From Streptomyces sp. JJ38 (lineage in GTDB: Bacteria; Actinomycetota; Actinomycetes; Streptomycetales; Streptomycetaceae), in the NCBI RefSeq assembly GCF_019303475.1, contig NZ_JABLSI010000054.1, forward strand, positions 1 to 34,753: DNA of 34,753 bases, written 5' to 3'. Every line of letters begins with the position of its first letter. The first letter of the stretch is position 1. The translations under genes and the position numbers were made by a program. This document shows, piece by piece, positions 24,378-31,434 of the stretch. The notes beneath the pieces were generated by a model, which made no database searches, was not told where the DNA came from, and worked only from the letters and a program-made list of their open reading frames with translations.

Positions 24378-25247
24378 ATGCCCGACACCGCGCTCGACAC
24401 CGCCCCCGTATCCGACACCGACCACGCGCCCGACACCGACCACGCGCCCGACACCGACGCCGTGCCAGGGCCCGGCAGGGCCGACGGCACCGGTACCGAC
24501 GCCGGCACCGACGTCGGCGCCCCGTCCGGAGCCGACCGCACCCGGCCCGCCGGGTCCCCGGACGAACCCCCGCGGCTGCGGGACCGGGCCGTCAGGCCGT
24601 TCGTCCGCGCCATCCGGCTCGCCCGGCGCGTCCTCGCCCGGCGCCCCCGTCCGCCCCGCTGGTGGCCCCTGGCCGTCTGCGCACTCCTCGGCCTCCTCGG
24701 CGGCGGAGCCTGGGGCGCCCTCAGCGCCCCCCAGTACGAGGCCAGCGGCTATGTCGTCGTCGTCCCCGGCCAGGGCGTCGACCCGGCCTCCGCACGGGGC
24801 TACGCCCAGGCCTACGGCCGGGTCGCGGGCGGCGGCGCCGTGCTCGCCACGGCCCAGAAGGAGGCAGGCATCCCCGTGCGGACACTGCGGGACAGCGTCC
24901 GCGCCGCCACCTCGCCCGACGCCCCCATGATCGAGGTCACGGGCACCGCGACCAGCGCCCGCGCCGCCGCCGCCCGCGCCAACGCCGTCGTCCGCGCGCT
25001 CACCGCCGAGGGCAACGCGTCCGCCAAGCGCACCGGCGTCGAACTGGTCCGGTTCGCCGACGCGCTGCCGCCCAGCGGGCCCGCTTCCCCCTCCGCACCG
25101 CTGTCCGCGGCGGTCGGCCTGGCCGGGGGCGTCCTCGTCGGCGCGCTGATCCTCCTCGTCCGGCCACGGGACGCGCAGCACCCGGCGGCGAACGACGCGC
25201 CGCACGCGGGCGAGCCGGTACGGCAGGAAAGGGGCACCATCCGATGA
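24378..25247 (+). CDS. Wzz-like chain-length/polysaccharide export regulator
   Basis: A 289-residue protein with the two-helix outline of Wzz/YveK proteins. A Pro/Asp-rich cytoplasmic N-terminus (1-94), a membrane segment (95-115), an extracytoplasmic part with EASGYVVVVPGQG and a VTGTATSARAAAARANAVVRAL helix, then a second membrane segment (243-261) and a short tail. The extracytoplasmic domain of about 125 residues is small for the family and no tyrosine-kinase domain is attached. The family sets polymer length with Wzy. The N-terminus holds an imperfect DTDHAP repeat. The gene starts six bases after the glycosyltransferase and overlaps the next by four (ATGA). Confidence 0.75.
   Translation: MPDTALDTAPVSDTDHAPDTDHAPDTDAVPGPGRADGTGTDAGTDVGAPSGADRTRPAGSPDEPPRLRDRAVRPFVRAIRLARRVLARRPRPPRWWPLAVCALLGLLGGGAWGALSAPQYEASGYVVVVPGQGVDPASARGYAQAYGRVAGGGAVLATAQKEAGIPVRTLRDSVRAATSPDAPMIEVTGTATSARAAAARANAVVRALTAEGNASAKRTGVELVRFADALPPSGPASPSAPLSAAVGLAGGVLVGALILLVRPRDAQHPAANDAPHAGEPVRQERGTIR
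24414..24458. repeat. 18-bp repeat encoding DTDHAP in the Wzz-like N-terminus
   Basis: Two exact 18-base units (24414-24431, 24432-24449) and a nine-base partial copy lie in frame. They lengthen an Asp-rich disordered segment ahead of the first membrane helix. Confidence 0.9.
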
Positions 25248-26410
25248 GCACACAGCAAATCGCCGCACCGCTGACCATCGCCGTCTGCCGGGACCCCGAC
25301 GCGTTCGCGGCCCTCGGCCCGCGGTGGGACGCGCTCCACCGCAACAGCCCGTCGGCGACCCCCTTCCAGTCTCACGCCTGGCTGCGCTCGTGGTGGCTCG
25401 GGTACGGCCGCCCCGGGCGGCTGCGCGTTGTGCTCGTCCACCAGGGCGAACGGCTCGTCGGGGCGGCGCCGCTGATGCTGGAGTACCGGCCCCTGCCCGT
25501 GCTCGTCCCGCTCGGCGGCGGCATCTCGGACTTCTTCGACGTCCTCCTCGACGCCGAGTGCCCGCCGGCCCGGACGGCGCTGCTGCGCGCACTGCACCAG
25601 GCCGCCGCGCACGCGGTCGTCGACCTGCGCGAGGTACGGCCCGGCGGCACCGCCGAGACGCTCTTCCGCCGCTGGCCGGGACCGCGCAGCAGGCTGTGCG
25701 ACTCCGTCTGCCTGGAACTGCCCGGCGTCGGTCTCGAGGAGCTGCTCGGCCGCCTCTCGCGGCGCGCCGCCAGCCGGTTCCGCGCGAAGCTGCGGAAGCT
25801 GGACGCCCTGGACATCCGGGAGCGCAACGTCCCCGCCGCCGAGGTGCCCGAAGCCGTCGCCACCCTGCTGCGGCTGCACGCACGGCAGTGGAGCGGGCGC
25901 GGTGCCACGCCCGAGCACCTGCGGCCCCGCTTCGCCGCGCACCTCGCCCGGGCGAGCGCCGCCATGGTGGCCTCGGGCGACGCGGTGGTCACCGAGTTCC
26001 AGCTCGACGGCCGCGTCGTCGCGGTCGACATCACCCTGATGTCCGGTGAGCTCGCCGGGGGATACCTCTACGGGGCCGATCCCGAGCTGCGCGAGCGCAA
26101 GGTGGACATCACCACCATGCTGCTGCGCCACGACACCCGGAACGTGACGGAGAAGGGACGGCGGGTCCTCAGCCTGCTGCGCGGCACCGAGCCCTACAAG
26201 CGCCACTGGCGTCCCGAGACCGTCACCAACCAGCGCTATCTGCTGGCCCGGCACCGCCTGGCCCCGGCACTGCGCCTGCTGACGGCCGCGGGAGAGGGCC
26301 GGGCGTTCGCCGCCTCGGCGGTCCGGGCCGCCGAGGCCCGCGTGCCCGCCGTCCGCACCGGGCGGGAACGGCTGCTCGCCCTCCGCCCGGGCGCGAGCCC
26401 GAAGAGCTGA
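25244..26410 (+). CDS. CelD/BcsL-type GNAT acyltransferase
   Basis: A 388-residue protein of the duplicated GNAT group known as Acetyltransf_6 (CelD/BcsL), whose members occur in cellulose and other polysaccharide loci. Visible blocks are TPFQSHAWLRSWWLGYG (about 39-55) and LVGAAPLMLEYRPLPVLVPLGGGISDFFDVLLD. Others are RRAASRFRAKLRKLDALD and the acetyl-CoA-fold segment AVVTEFQLDGRVVAVDITLMSGELAGGYLYGADPELRERKV, followed by LLRGTEPYKRHWRPET. It probably acylates a sugar or the polymer precursor in the cytoplasm. It is the last gene of the eight-gene operon and its ATG overlaps the preceding stop by four bases. The acyl group and target are unknown. Confidence 0.88.
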   Translation: MSTQQIAAPLTIAVCRDPDAFAALGPRWDALHRNSPSATPFQSHAWLRSWWLGYGRPGRLRVVLVHQGERLVGAAPLMLEYRPLPVLVPLGGGISDFFDVLLDAECPPARTALLRALHQAAAHAVVDLREVRPGGTAETLFRRWPGPRSRLCDSVCLELPGVGLEELLGRLSRRAASRFRAKLRKLDALDIRERNVPAAEVPEAVATLLRLHARQWSGRGATPEHLRPRFAAHLARASAAMVASGDAVVTEFQLDGRVVAVDITLMSGELAGGYLYGADPELRERKVDITTMLLRHDTRNVTEKGRRVLSLLRGTEPYKRHWRPETVTNQRYLLARHRLAPALRLLTAAGEGRAFAASAVRAAEARVPAVRTGRERLLALRPGASPKS

Positions 26411-26489
26411 CGCCCCACGGCGGGCCGACCGCTCCTGGGGCGCGGCCCCGCGTCCCCGCCTCGGCACGCGTCGCGTCCCTCGGCACGAG

Positions 26490-26522
26490 CAGGGGCCGGC
26501 CTCGCTGCGAGGCCGGCCCCTG
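26490..26522. terminator. bidirectional terminator hairpin, perfect 15-bp stem
   Basis: CAGGGGCCGGCCTCG and CGAGGCCGGCCCCTG pair around CTG. It sits between the last gene of the polysaccharide operon (stop 26410) and the convergent GH26-like gene (stop 26535-26537), so it probably ends both transcripts. Confidence 0.88.
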
Positions 26523-26534
26523 AAGGCGGTGCGG

Positions 26535-27875
26535 CTACCGCCATCCGGCCTCGCGGTACGCCGCCATCCCGGGCCAGTCCGGGTCCAGGCAGCCGTCCCG
26601 GCCGACCAGCCAGCGGGCGAGCCAGTCCCCGAACTCCAGGACGACGCAGGGCTCGCCCGGCTCGACGGGCGGCGGCAGCGGCTCGGAGGTCGGCGGGTCG
26701 AACGGCGGGTCGAACGGCGGCTCGGGCGGCAGCGGCGGGGTCGGCGGGTCGGTGGGCGGCACCCCGACACGCCCGAGCGCCTCCCGGTAGACGGCGGCCG
26801 ACATCGGATGGGACCGGCACTGCCAGACACCGTGCGGGCAGTAGTCGGTGAGCGTCTGGTAGAGCGGCTCGTGCCGTTCGAACCACTCCAGCATGCGGCG
26901 GACGTACTCCGGGTTGTCGCCGTTGCGGAACAGCCCCCATTCGGGGTAGGCGATGGGCTTGCCGTGGGCCTTGGCGAACTCCACGTGGTCCCGCAGCCCG
27001 TAGGGCTGCTCCACGTAGTCGTCGAAGGTCTCGCCGGGCGGCTGGTCGTAGGAGTCCATGCCGATCACGTCCACGACGTCGTCACCCGGATAGCAACGGG
27101 TCCAGGGGACCGCGTCCCGGCCCCGGCTGGGGGTGAACTCGAAGCGGAACTCCTGCCCCGGCACCGTGCGCATGGTGGTGACGACGCGCCGCCAGTAGGC
27201 CTTCCACGACCGGGGGTCGGGGGCGCAGCGGTGGGTGTACGTCGTGCCGTTCATCTCCCAGCCGAGCACGACGACGGTGTCCTCGATCCCCAGCCCGACC
27301 AGCCGCTCGGCCAGGGTGCGGAAGTGGCCGTCGAACTCCCCGCGGGCCCCCGCGCGCAGCAGCCGGCGCACCTCGCGGTCGGACACGCCGGCCTCGTTGC
27401 GCTCGAGCATGGGCACGTTGAGCACCAGCATCCGGCCGGGCTCGGCCCGGCGCCACCGGGCCCACGGACGCAGGAACTCCGGCCTGCCCTCGATGTTGAC
27501 CCACAGATCGCCGGGCAGGTAGGTGTGCCCGGCTCGCAGCTCGGTACCGCCCAGCCAGCGCTCCATGCCGTCGATGCGGTGCACGCCGCGCGGGCCGGAG
27601 CCGAGGAACGCCCCGATGGCCGGGGCCCCGGGCGGTGCGGTGGACGGTCTCGGCCCGGGGCGGGGCTCGGATGGCGAGGCCGGGGCCGCCGTCGGCTCCG
27701 GCGCCGCGTTGCGGGCGTCGGCGAGGTTGTCGGCGCCGTTCTCCCAGGGGAGCAGCAGGGCGCCGAGGAACAGCCCCGAGGCGACGGCGCCGGCGCCCAC
27801 ACCCGTCAGCCGACGCCGTCTCACACGGGACACGTGGGCGCCTTTCCGGCGCCGCCAGATCTTTCGGGCACGCAT
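26535..27875 (-). CDS. GH26-like glycosidase (mannanase-type), membrane-anchored
   Basis: A 446-residue glycoside hydrolase outlined like the GH26 beta-mannanase family. E207 in LGWEMNG is the acid/base and E312 in IAYPEWGLF the nucleophile, as expected for clan GH-A. A hydrophobic helix (about 25-44), LTGVGAGAVASGLFLGALLLPW, follows an Arg-rich start and directs export or anchoring, and a Pro/Ala-rich linker leads to the catalytic domain (about 85-368). Residues 372-408 are a Pro-rich linker with duplicated PFDP units. The final 38 residues (C410 to the end) have two cysteines and several tryptophans and look like a small extra domain. The ATG at 27875 has TACCTT seven bases upstream, so it is leaderless. 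Convergent with the polysaccharide operon, so it may cut the polymer made there. Confidence 0.85.
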   Translation of the reverse strand: MRARKIWRRRKGAHVSRVRRRRLTGVGAGAVASGLFLGALLLPWENGADNLADARNAAPEPTAAPASPSEPRPGPRPSTAPPGAPAIGAFLGSGPRGVHRIDGMERWLGGTELRAGHTYLPGDLWVNIEGRPEFLRPWARWRRAEPGRMLVLNVPMLERNEAGVSDREVRRLLRAGARGEFDGHFRTLAERLVGLGIEDTVVVLGWEMNGTTYTHRCAPDPRSWKAYWRRVVTTMRTVPGQEFRFEFTPSRGRDAVPWTRCYPGDDVVDVIGMDSYDQPPGETFDDYVEQPYGLRDHVEFAKAHGKPIAYPEWGLFRNGDNPEYVRRMLEWFERHEPLYQTLTDYCPHGVWQCRSHPMSAAVYREALGRVGVPPTDPPTPPLPPEPPFDPPFDPPTSEPLPPPVEPGEPCVVLEFGDWLARWLVGRDGCLDPDWPGMAAYREAGWR

Positions 27876-27882
27876 GTCACCG

Positions 27883-27888
27883 AAGGTA
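27883..27888 (-). promoter_or_regulatory. leaderless -10 element for the GH26-like gene (TACCTT)
   Basis: TACCTT on the minus strand is seven bases before the ATG at 27875. No ribosome-binding site is present. It gives this gene a promoter separate from the GGDEF gene 127 bases upstream. Confidence 0.6.
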
Positions 27889-28002
27889 GGCAGGACGCCG
27901 TCTCCGCACCCGTCCACGCGCGTGTCGATAGGCCATCGGCGTCCCACGTCCCCCGGTCGGCGCAGGGCGACCGCCACCTCGGGCCGCGTCCCCGGCCGTC
28001 CG

Positions 28003-28863
28003 TCAGGCGCGGCGGCGGTCCTCGGGCACGTCGCCGAGGGCCCGCTCCAGGATCTCCCGCAGGTGCGCGGCGGAGGCCGTCGAGAGCACGAGCTCCATGC
28101 CGTCGCCCTGGGCCGTGTGCCCGATCGCCGCGAGGGGTATGCGCACCTGGCGCGGCCGTTCCACCCTGCGCGCGGGGCCGCCGGGCTCACGCTCGCCCCG
28201 CGGCTCCCCGACGGGGACCGGCTCGGGCAGCGCCGCCCGGGCCTGGTCACCGCCGCCGCGCTTGGCCGCCCGGAGGGCGACGTCGCAGTCCAGCAGCAGT
28301 TCGAACAGCTCCTCGTGCGGCTTCCGGTGCGGGACGCGGCCGGAGACCCCCATGGACACGGTCTGGCCGGTGAGGGCGACGGAGGCGTTCCGGCTGGTCC
28401 GCACCCCGACCGTCCGGCCGCGCACGCTCTCCAGCGCCCGCCGGGCGACGCGCAGTGCCTCGTCCGCCCCGGTGCCGGGCAGCAGCACCAGGAACTCGTC
28501 GCCGGCGTGCCCGCCGTACCGCCCGACGACGGCGCCCTCGATGCGGCGCAGCACGTCCGCCGTCGATTTCAGGACTTCGTCGCCCGCGATGTGCCCGTAG
28601 ACGTCGTTGACGCTCTTGAACCGGTCCAGGTCCGCCAGGACGAGCGCGACCGGGCGTCCCGCCTCGCGCGCCTCCTCGAGCGCCGCCCGGGCCCGCTGTT
28701 CCCAGGCCTGCCGGTCCAGCACGCCGGTCAGGCCGTCGAGGAAGTGCCGGCCGCAGGCGGTGCAGAGCCCGGAGCCCTCGTCGGAAGGGGAGATCTCCGG
28801 GCGGTGCGACGCGCCGCCCGCGGGCGGCGAGGCTCCGTCGACGGTCCTCGGCGCGGCCTTCAT
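28003..28863 (-). CDS. GGDEF-domain protein (probable diguanylate cyclase, altered signature)
   Basis: A 286-residue soluble protein with one GGDEF domain at about 42-205. DGLTGVLDRQAW opens the domain, and LADLDRFKSVNDVYGHIAGDEVL supplies the metal aspartates (D78, D80) and nucleotide-contact residues. The signature reads RYGGHAGDEF (115-124), three residues longer than the usual RYGGDEF, with AGDEF intact. The upstream inhibitory RxxD is missing. Before the domain lies CTAC (C34, C37), half a zinc-ribbon. Residues 206-286 form a tail that I do not recognise. It may make cyclic-di-GMP, the signal that controls streptomycete development, or be an inactive binding version. Start: GAGGGG is five bases before the ATG. 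No transmembrane segment. Confidence 0.87.
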   Translation of the reverse strand: MKAAPRTVDGASPPAGGASHRPEISPSDEGSGLCTACGRHFLDGLTGVLDRQAWEQRARAALEEAREAGRPVALVLADLDRFKSVNDVYGHIAGDEVLKSTADVLRRIEGAVVGRYGGHAGDEFLVLLPGTGADEALRVARRALESVRGRTVGVRTSRNASVALTGQTVSMGVSGRVPHRKPHEELFELLLDCDVALRAAKRGGGDQARAALPEPVPVGEPRGEREPGGPARRVERPRQVRIPLAAIGHTAQGDGMELVLSTASAAHLREILERALGDVPEDRRRA

Positions 28864-29048
28864 TGATCCCCTCTTCCCCCCGTGGCCGATGGCGCTGACG
28901 TCCCGTCTGGTGGACGGGGCCGGAACCCGGCGTGGCGTGTGACGGTTGTTGAGCTGTGCTCCGGGTAGCCGTGCGGTGCCGGGGCCGACAGCTCGGTGGG
29001 CCGCCGCACAGCAGGGCGGTGAGCGGTCGGCCGAATGGTTGGCTTGTT

Positions 29049-29063
29049 TCAACCAGTAGTTGA
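29049..29063. promoter_or_regulatory. inverted repeat 1, probable EspR-like operator
   Basis: TCAACCAGTAGTTGA is a dyad with TCAAC arms and matches the second repeat closely. Its left edge overlaps a TTGAAA on the minus strand that could be the -35 of the GGDEF gene. A further TGGTTG (29036-29041) faces its CAACCA at eight bases. Confidence 0.6.
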
Positions 29064-29106
29064 TCCCGTGCGCTGTGTGAGTCTAGACGTGGATCCGGTC
29101 TATGTG

Positions 29107-29121
29107 TCAACCACCGGTTGA
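29107..29121. promoter_or_regulatory. inverted repeat 2, probable EspR-like operator
   Basis: TCAACCACCGGTTGA (arms TCAACC and GGTTGA) is 58 bases from repeat 1, about 5.5 helical turns. It overlaps TTGACA (29118-29123), a likely -35 for the EspR-like gene, so it fits an autoregulatory operator. Confidence 0.62.
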
Positions 29122-29185
29122 CAGGCTGGAGTTGAGCGATGACTAGGATGCGTTCAGCCGGTCAGGGCGGGAGGGGTGAGGAGCG

Positions 29186-29641
29186 ATGCCCGACAACAGG
29201 GGCTTACCGACGCTGGCGTGCAGGCTCAACCGCCTCTTCGAGACGATCCGCCCGCACGGTCCGCGCGGGCGGGCGTACACGAACGACGAGGTCGCCGCCG
29301 CCGTCAAGGAGTCGAACCCGCACATCAGGGTCGGCGGCGCCTACCTGTCCGCCCTGCGCACGGGTACCAAGAAGAACCCGTCCACCGAACTGCTCACCGC
29401 GCTCGCCCGCTTCTTCGGCGTCCCGCCCTCGTACTTCCTCGACGAGGCCACCGCGGCGCAGACCGACGCCGAGCTGGCCCTCGCCCAGGTCGCCCGGAAC
29501 CTCGGCGTCCGTAGGCTCGCGCTGCGGGCGCTGGAGCTGCCGCCCGAGGGTCTGGCCGCGGTGACCAGGATCGTCGAACACGTCCTGGACGGCGGCACGG
29601 ACCAGCAGCGGCGCGACGAGGCGGAGCCGCCCGCCACCTGA
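29186..29641 (+). CDS. EspR-like XRE-family DNA-binding regulator
   Basis: A 151-residue regulator that resembles EspR of Mycobacterium tuberculosis in design and sequence. It opens LACRLNRLFETIRPHGPRGRAYTNDEVAAAVKESN, where EspR has an ARLNRLFDTVYPPG-type start. An HTH with GGAYLSALRTGTKKNPSTELLTALARFF, where EspR has APYLSQLRSGNRTNPS, is followed by GVPPSYFLDE. A C-terminal helical part (about 90-135) with LALAQVARNLGVRRLALRALELPPEGLAAVTRIVEHVL is probably the dimerisation region. EspR acts as a nucleoid-associated regulator binding as dimers of dimers at distant sites; that this protein does so is inferred. GGTGAGGAG precedes the ATG. It is divergent from the GGDEF gene with two repeats between. 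Confidence 0.85.
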   Translation: MPDNRGLPTLACRLNRLFETIRPHGPRGRAYTNDEVAAAVKESNPHIRVGGAYLSALRTGTKKNPSTELLTALARFFGVPPSYFLDEATAAQTDAELALAQVARNLGVRRLALRALELPPEGLAAVTRIVEHVLDGGTDQQRRDEAEPPAT

Positions 29642-29651
29642 GGCCGACACG

Positions 29652-29689
29652 ACGGGTGGGGCGGGCACCCGCGTGCCCGCCCCACCCGT
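29652..29689. terminator. bidirectional terminator hairpin, 17-bp stem
   Basis: ACGGGTGGGGCGGGCAC and its exact complement at 29673-29689 close a four-base CCGC loop. It lies between the EspR-like gene (stop 29641) and the convergent beta-glucosidase (stop at 29755). Confidence 0.88.
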
Positions 29690-29754
29690 GTCCCGCTCGC
29701 CCCTTCCGTTCCGCGCCCCCGGCGCCGCCGTCGGCGGGACGCGCCGGGGCGTGC

Positions 29755-31173
29755 TCAGCCCCGCGGCGGAAGGGAGTTGCGCGCGATCGTCTCGGCGTAC
29801 CAACGGGCGCTGTCCTTGGGCGTGCGCCGTTGCGAGGCGAAGTCCACGTGGACGATGCCGAAGCGCTTGCCGTATCCGTAGGCCCACTCGAAGTTGTCCA
29901 GCAGAGACCACAGGAAGTACCCGCGCACGTCGACCCCCGCCGCCAGGGCCCGGTGCACGGCGGCCAGATGCTCGTGCAGGTACGCGACGCGCTCCGGATC
30001 GTGGACGTTCCCCTCCGGGTCCGCGTAGTCGTCGTACGCCGCGCCGTTCTCCGTGATCACCAGGGGGACGCCCGGCAGCTCGTCCCGCAGCCGGGTGAGC
30101 AGCTCGTAGAGCCCTTCGGCGTCGACCGGCCAGTCCATGGCGGTACGCGGCCCGGACGGCTGGACGAAGCGGGCGTGGCGCTCGGCCCCGGGCCAGGGGG
30201 AGGGCGAGGGGTGGGTACCGGACGCCACGATGGTGGGCGCGTAGTAGTTGATGCCCAGCGAGTCGACGGGGCTGGAGGTCACCGTCAGATCGCCCTCGCG
30301 GACGAAGGACCAGTCGGTCAGGGACGCGGTGTCGGCGCACAGGTCGTCGGGCAGGCGGCCGTGGAAGACGGGATCCAGGAAGAGCCGGTTGCCCAGGGCG
30401 TCGACACGGCGGGCCGCGTCACGGTCGGCCTCCGAGTCGGTGAGGGCCCGCACGGCGTGCAGATTGAGGGTCAGCGAGATCTCGGCGGTGGACGGCAGCA
30501 CAGCGCGCAGCGCCCGCACCGCGCCGCCGTGCGCCAGGTTGAGGTGGTGGGCGGCGCGCAGGGCCGCCGCCGGGTCTGTCCGCCCGGGGGCGTGGACGCC
30601 CTCGGCGTACCCGAGGAAGGCGGCGCACCAGGGCTCGTTCAGCGTGGTCCAGGTGGCGATCCGGTCGCCCAGCGCCTCGCCGACCAGGGCGGCGTACTCG
30701 GCGAAGCGCTCGGCGGTCTCGCGCCGGGGCCAGCCGCCCGCGTCCTCCAGCTCCTGCGGCAGGTCCCAGTGGTACAGCGTGGCGACCGGCCGGATGCCGG
30801 CGTCGCGCAGCTCGTCGGTCAGCCGCCGGTAGAAGTCCAGCCCCGCCCGGACGCCCGGCCCGCGGCCGGTGGGCTGCACCCGCGGCCAGGCGATGGAGAA
30901 CCGGTAGTCGGTGACGCCCAGGTCCTTCATCAGTGCGACGTCCTGGGGCACCCGGTGGTAGTGGTCGGCGGCGATGTCGCCCGTGTCGCCGTTGCGCACC
31001 TTTCCGGGGAGGCGGCTGAAGGTGTCCCAGATGGAGGGGCCGCGTCCGTGCTCCCGTGCGGCCCCCTCGATCTGATAGGCGGCCGTGGCCGTGCCCCAGC
31101 GGAAACCGGCCGGAAAGGTGAGCCGGGGCCGCTGCGTGGGGCGGGGGTGGGGGCTGGTGCCGACAGTGGTCAT
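29755..31173 (-). CDS. bglC: beta-glucosidase, glycoside hydrolase family 1
   Basis: A 472-residue cytoplasmic retaining beta-glucosidase that splits cellobiose or a similar disaccharide taken up by the adjacent transporter. GH1 marks are FPAGFRWGTATAAYQIEG, the acid/base E180 in TTLNEPW and the nucleophile E375 in VITENGAAYDD. LLDNFEWAYGYGKRFGIVHVD, the sugar-binding end, and length also fit. No signal peptide is visible. A CGGAGGACATCG site precedes the ATG. It is the last gene in a layout that matches cebEFG-bglC of streptomycetes, and the symbol is used by that analogy. A 261-bp gap separates it from the permease, so it might also have its own promoter. Confidence 0.88.
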   Translation of the reverse strand: MTTVGTSPHPRPTQRPRLTFPAGFRWGTATAAYQIEGAAREHGRGPSIWDTFSRLPGKVRNGDTGDIAADHYHRVPQDVALMKDLGVTDYRFSIAWPRVQPTGRGPGVRAGLDFYRRLTDELRDAGIRPVATLYHWDLPQELEDAGGWPRRETAERFAEYAALVGEALGDRIATWTTLNEPWCAAFLGYAEGVHAPGRTDPAAALRAAHHLNLAHGGAVRALRAVLPSTAEISLTLNLHAVRALTDSEADRDAARRVDALGNRLFLDPVFHGRLPDDLCADTASLTDWSFVREGDLTVTSSPVDSLGINYYAPTIVASGTHPSPSPWPGAERHARFVQPSGPRTAMDWPVDAEGLYELLTRLRDELPGVPLVITENGAAYDDYADPEGNVHDPERVAYLHEHLAAVHRALAAGVDVRGYFLWSLLDNFEWAYGYGKRFGIVHVDFASQRRTPKDSARWYAETIARNSLPPRG

Positions 31174-31434
31174 CGATGTCCTCCGTGGTGGCCGTCAGCG
31201 GCCTGGATGGGCCCGCCCCGGGGCGCGGGGAGGGGGAGTGGTCGGTGGGGGAGGGGCCGGTGCGGCCGCGGCGCGGGGCACGCTCGCGCCGCCGGGGGCC
31301 GGTTCCGTGCGCCGTCGCGGCCGCGGTCATCCGGCCCCACGGCGCGTACGAACCAGGGTCCGGCCGTACAAGACCGCGTCGCACGTCCGGCACCGCGGCT
31401 CACGCCGTCGTCCGGCCTGGTCGGCCCGGCAGGC
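31174..31434. other. 261-bp gap between the permease and bglC genes
   Basis: No gene or CebR-like palindrome is visible in this GC-rich stretch. GGCCTG and CAGGCC near 31413-31434 could form a weak hairpin after the permease stop. There is no clear -35/-10 pair for bglC. Confidence 0.5.

Larger units (their letters stand above)
28864..29185. other. 322-bp divergent control region between GGDEF gene and EspR-like gene
   Basis: No gene is seen. The region is much richer in A and T than its flanks from 29036 to 29150. It contains two similar inverted repeats and a third half-site, described separately. A TTGACA hexamer (29118-29123) is followed 20 bases later by TAGGAT (29144-29149), and TTGAAA is on the minus strand at 29047-29052. 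Confidence 0.8.

Noticed and set aside
23034..25883. A 949-codon minus-strand open frame across the polysaccharide operon
   Set aside because: It is antisense to four motif-bearing genes, and its product is Gly/Ala/Arg-rich low-complexity sequence.
29118..29149. TTGACA with TAGGAT as a standard promoter for the EspR-like gene
   Set aside because: The spacing is 20 bases, longer than the usual 16-18, so I list the elements but do not call a firm promoter.
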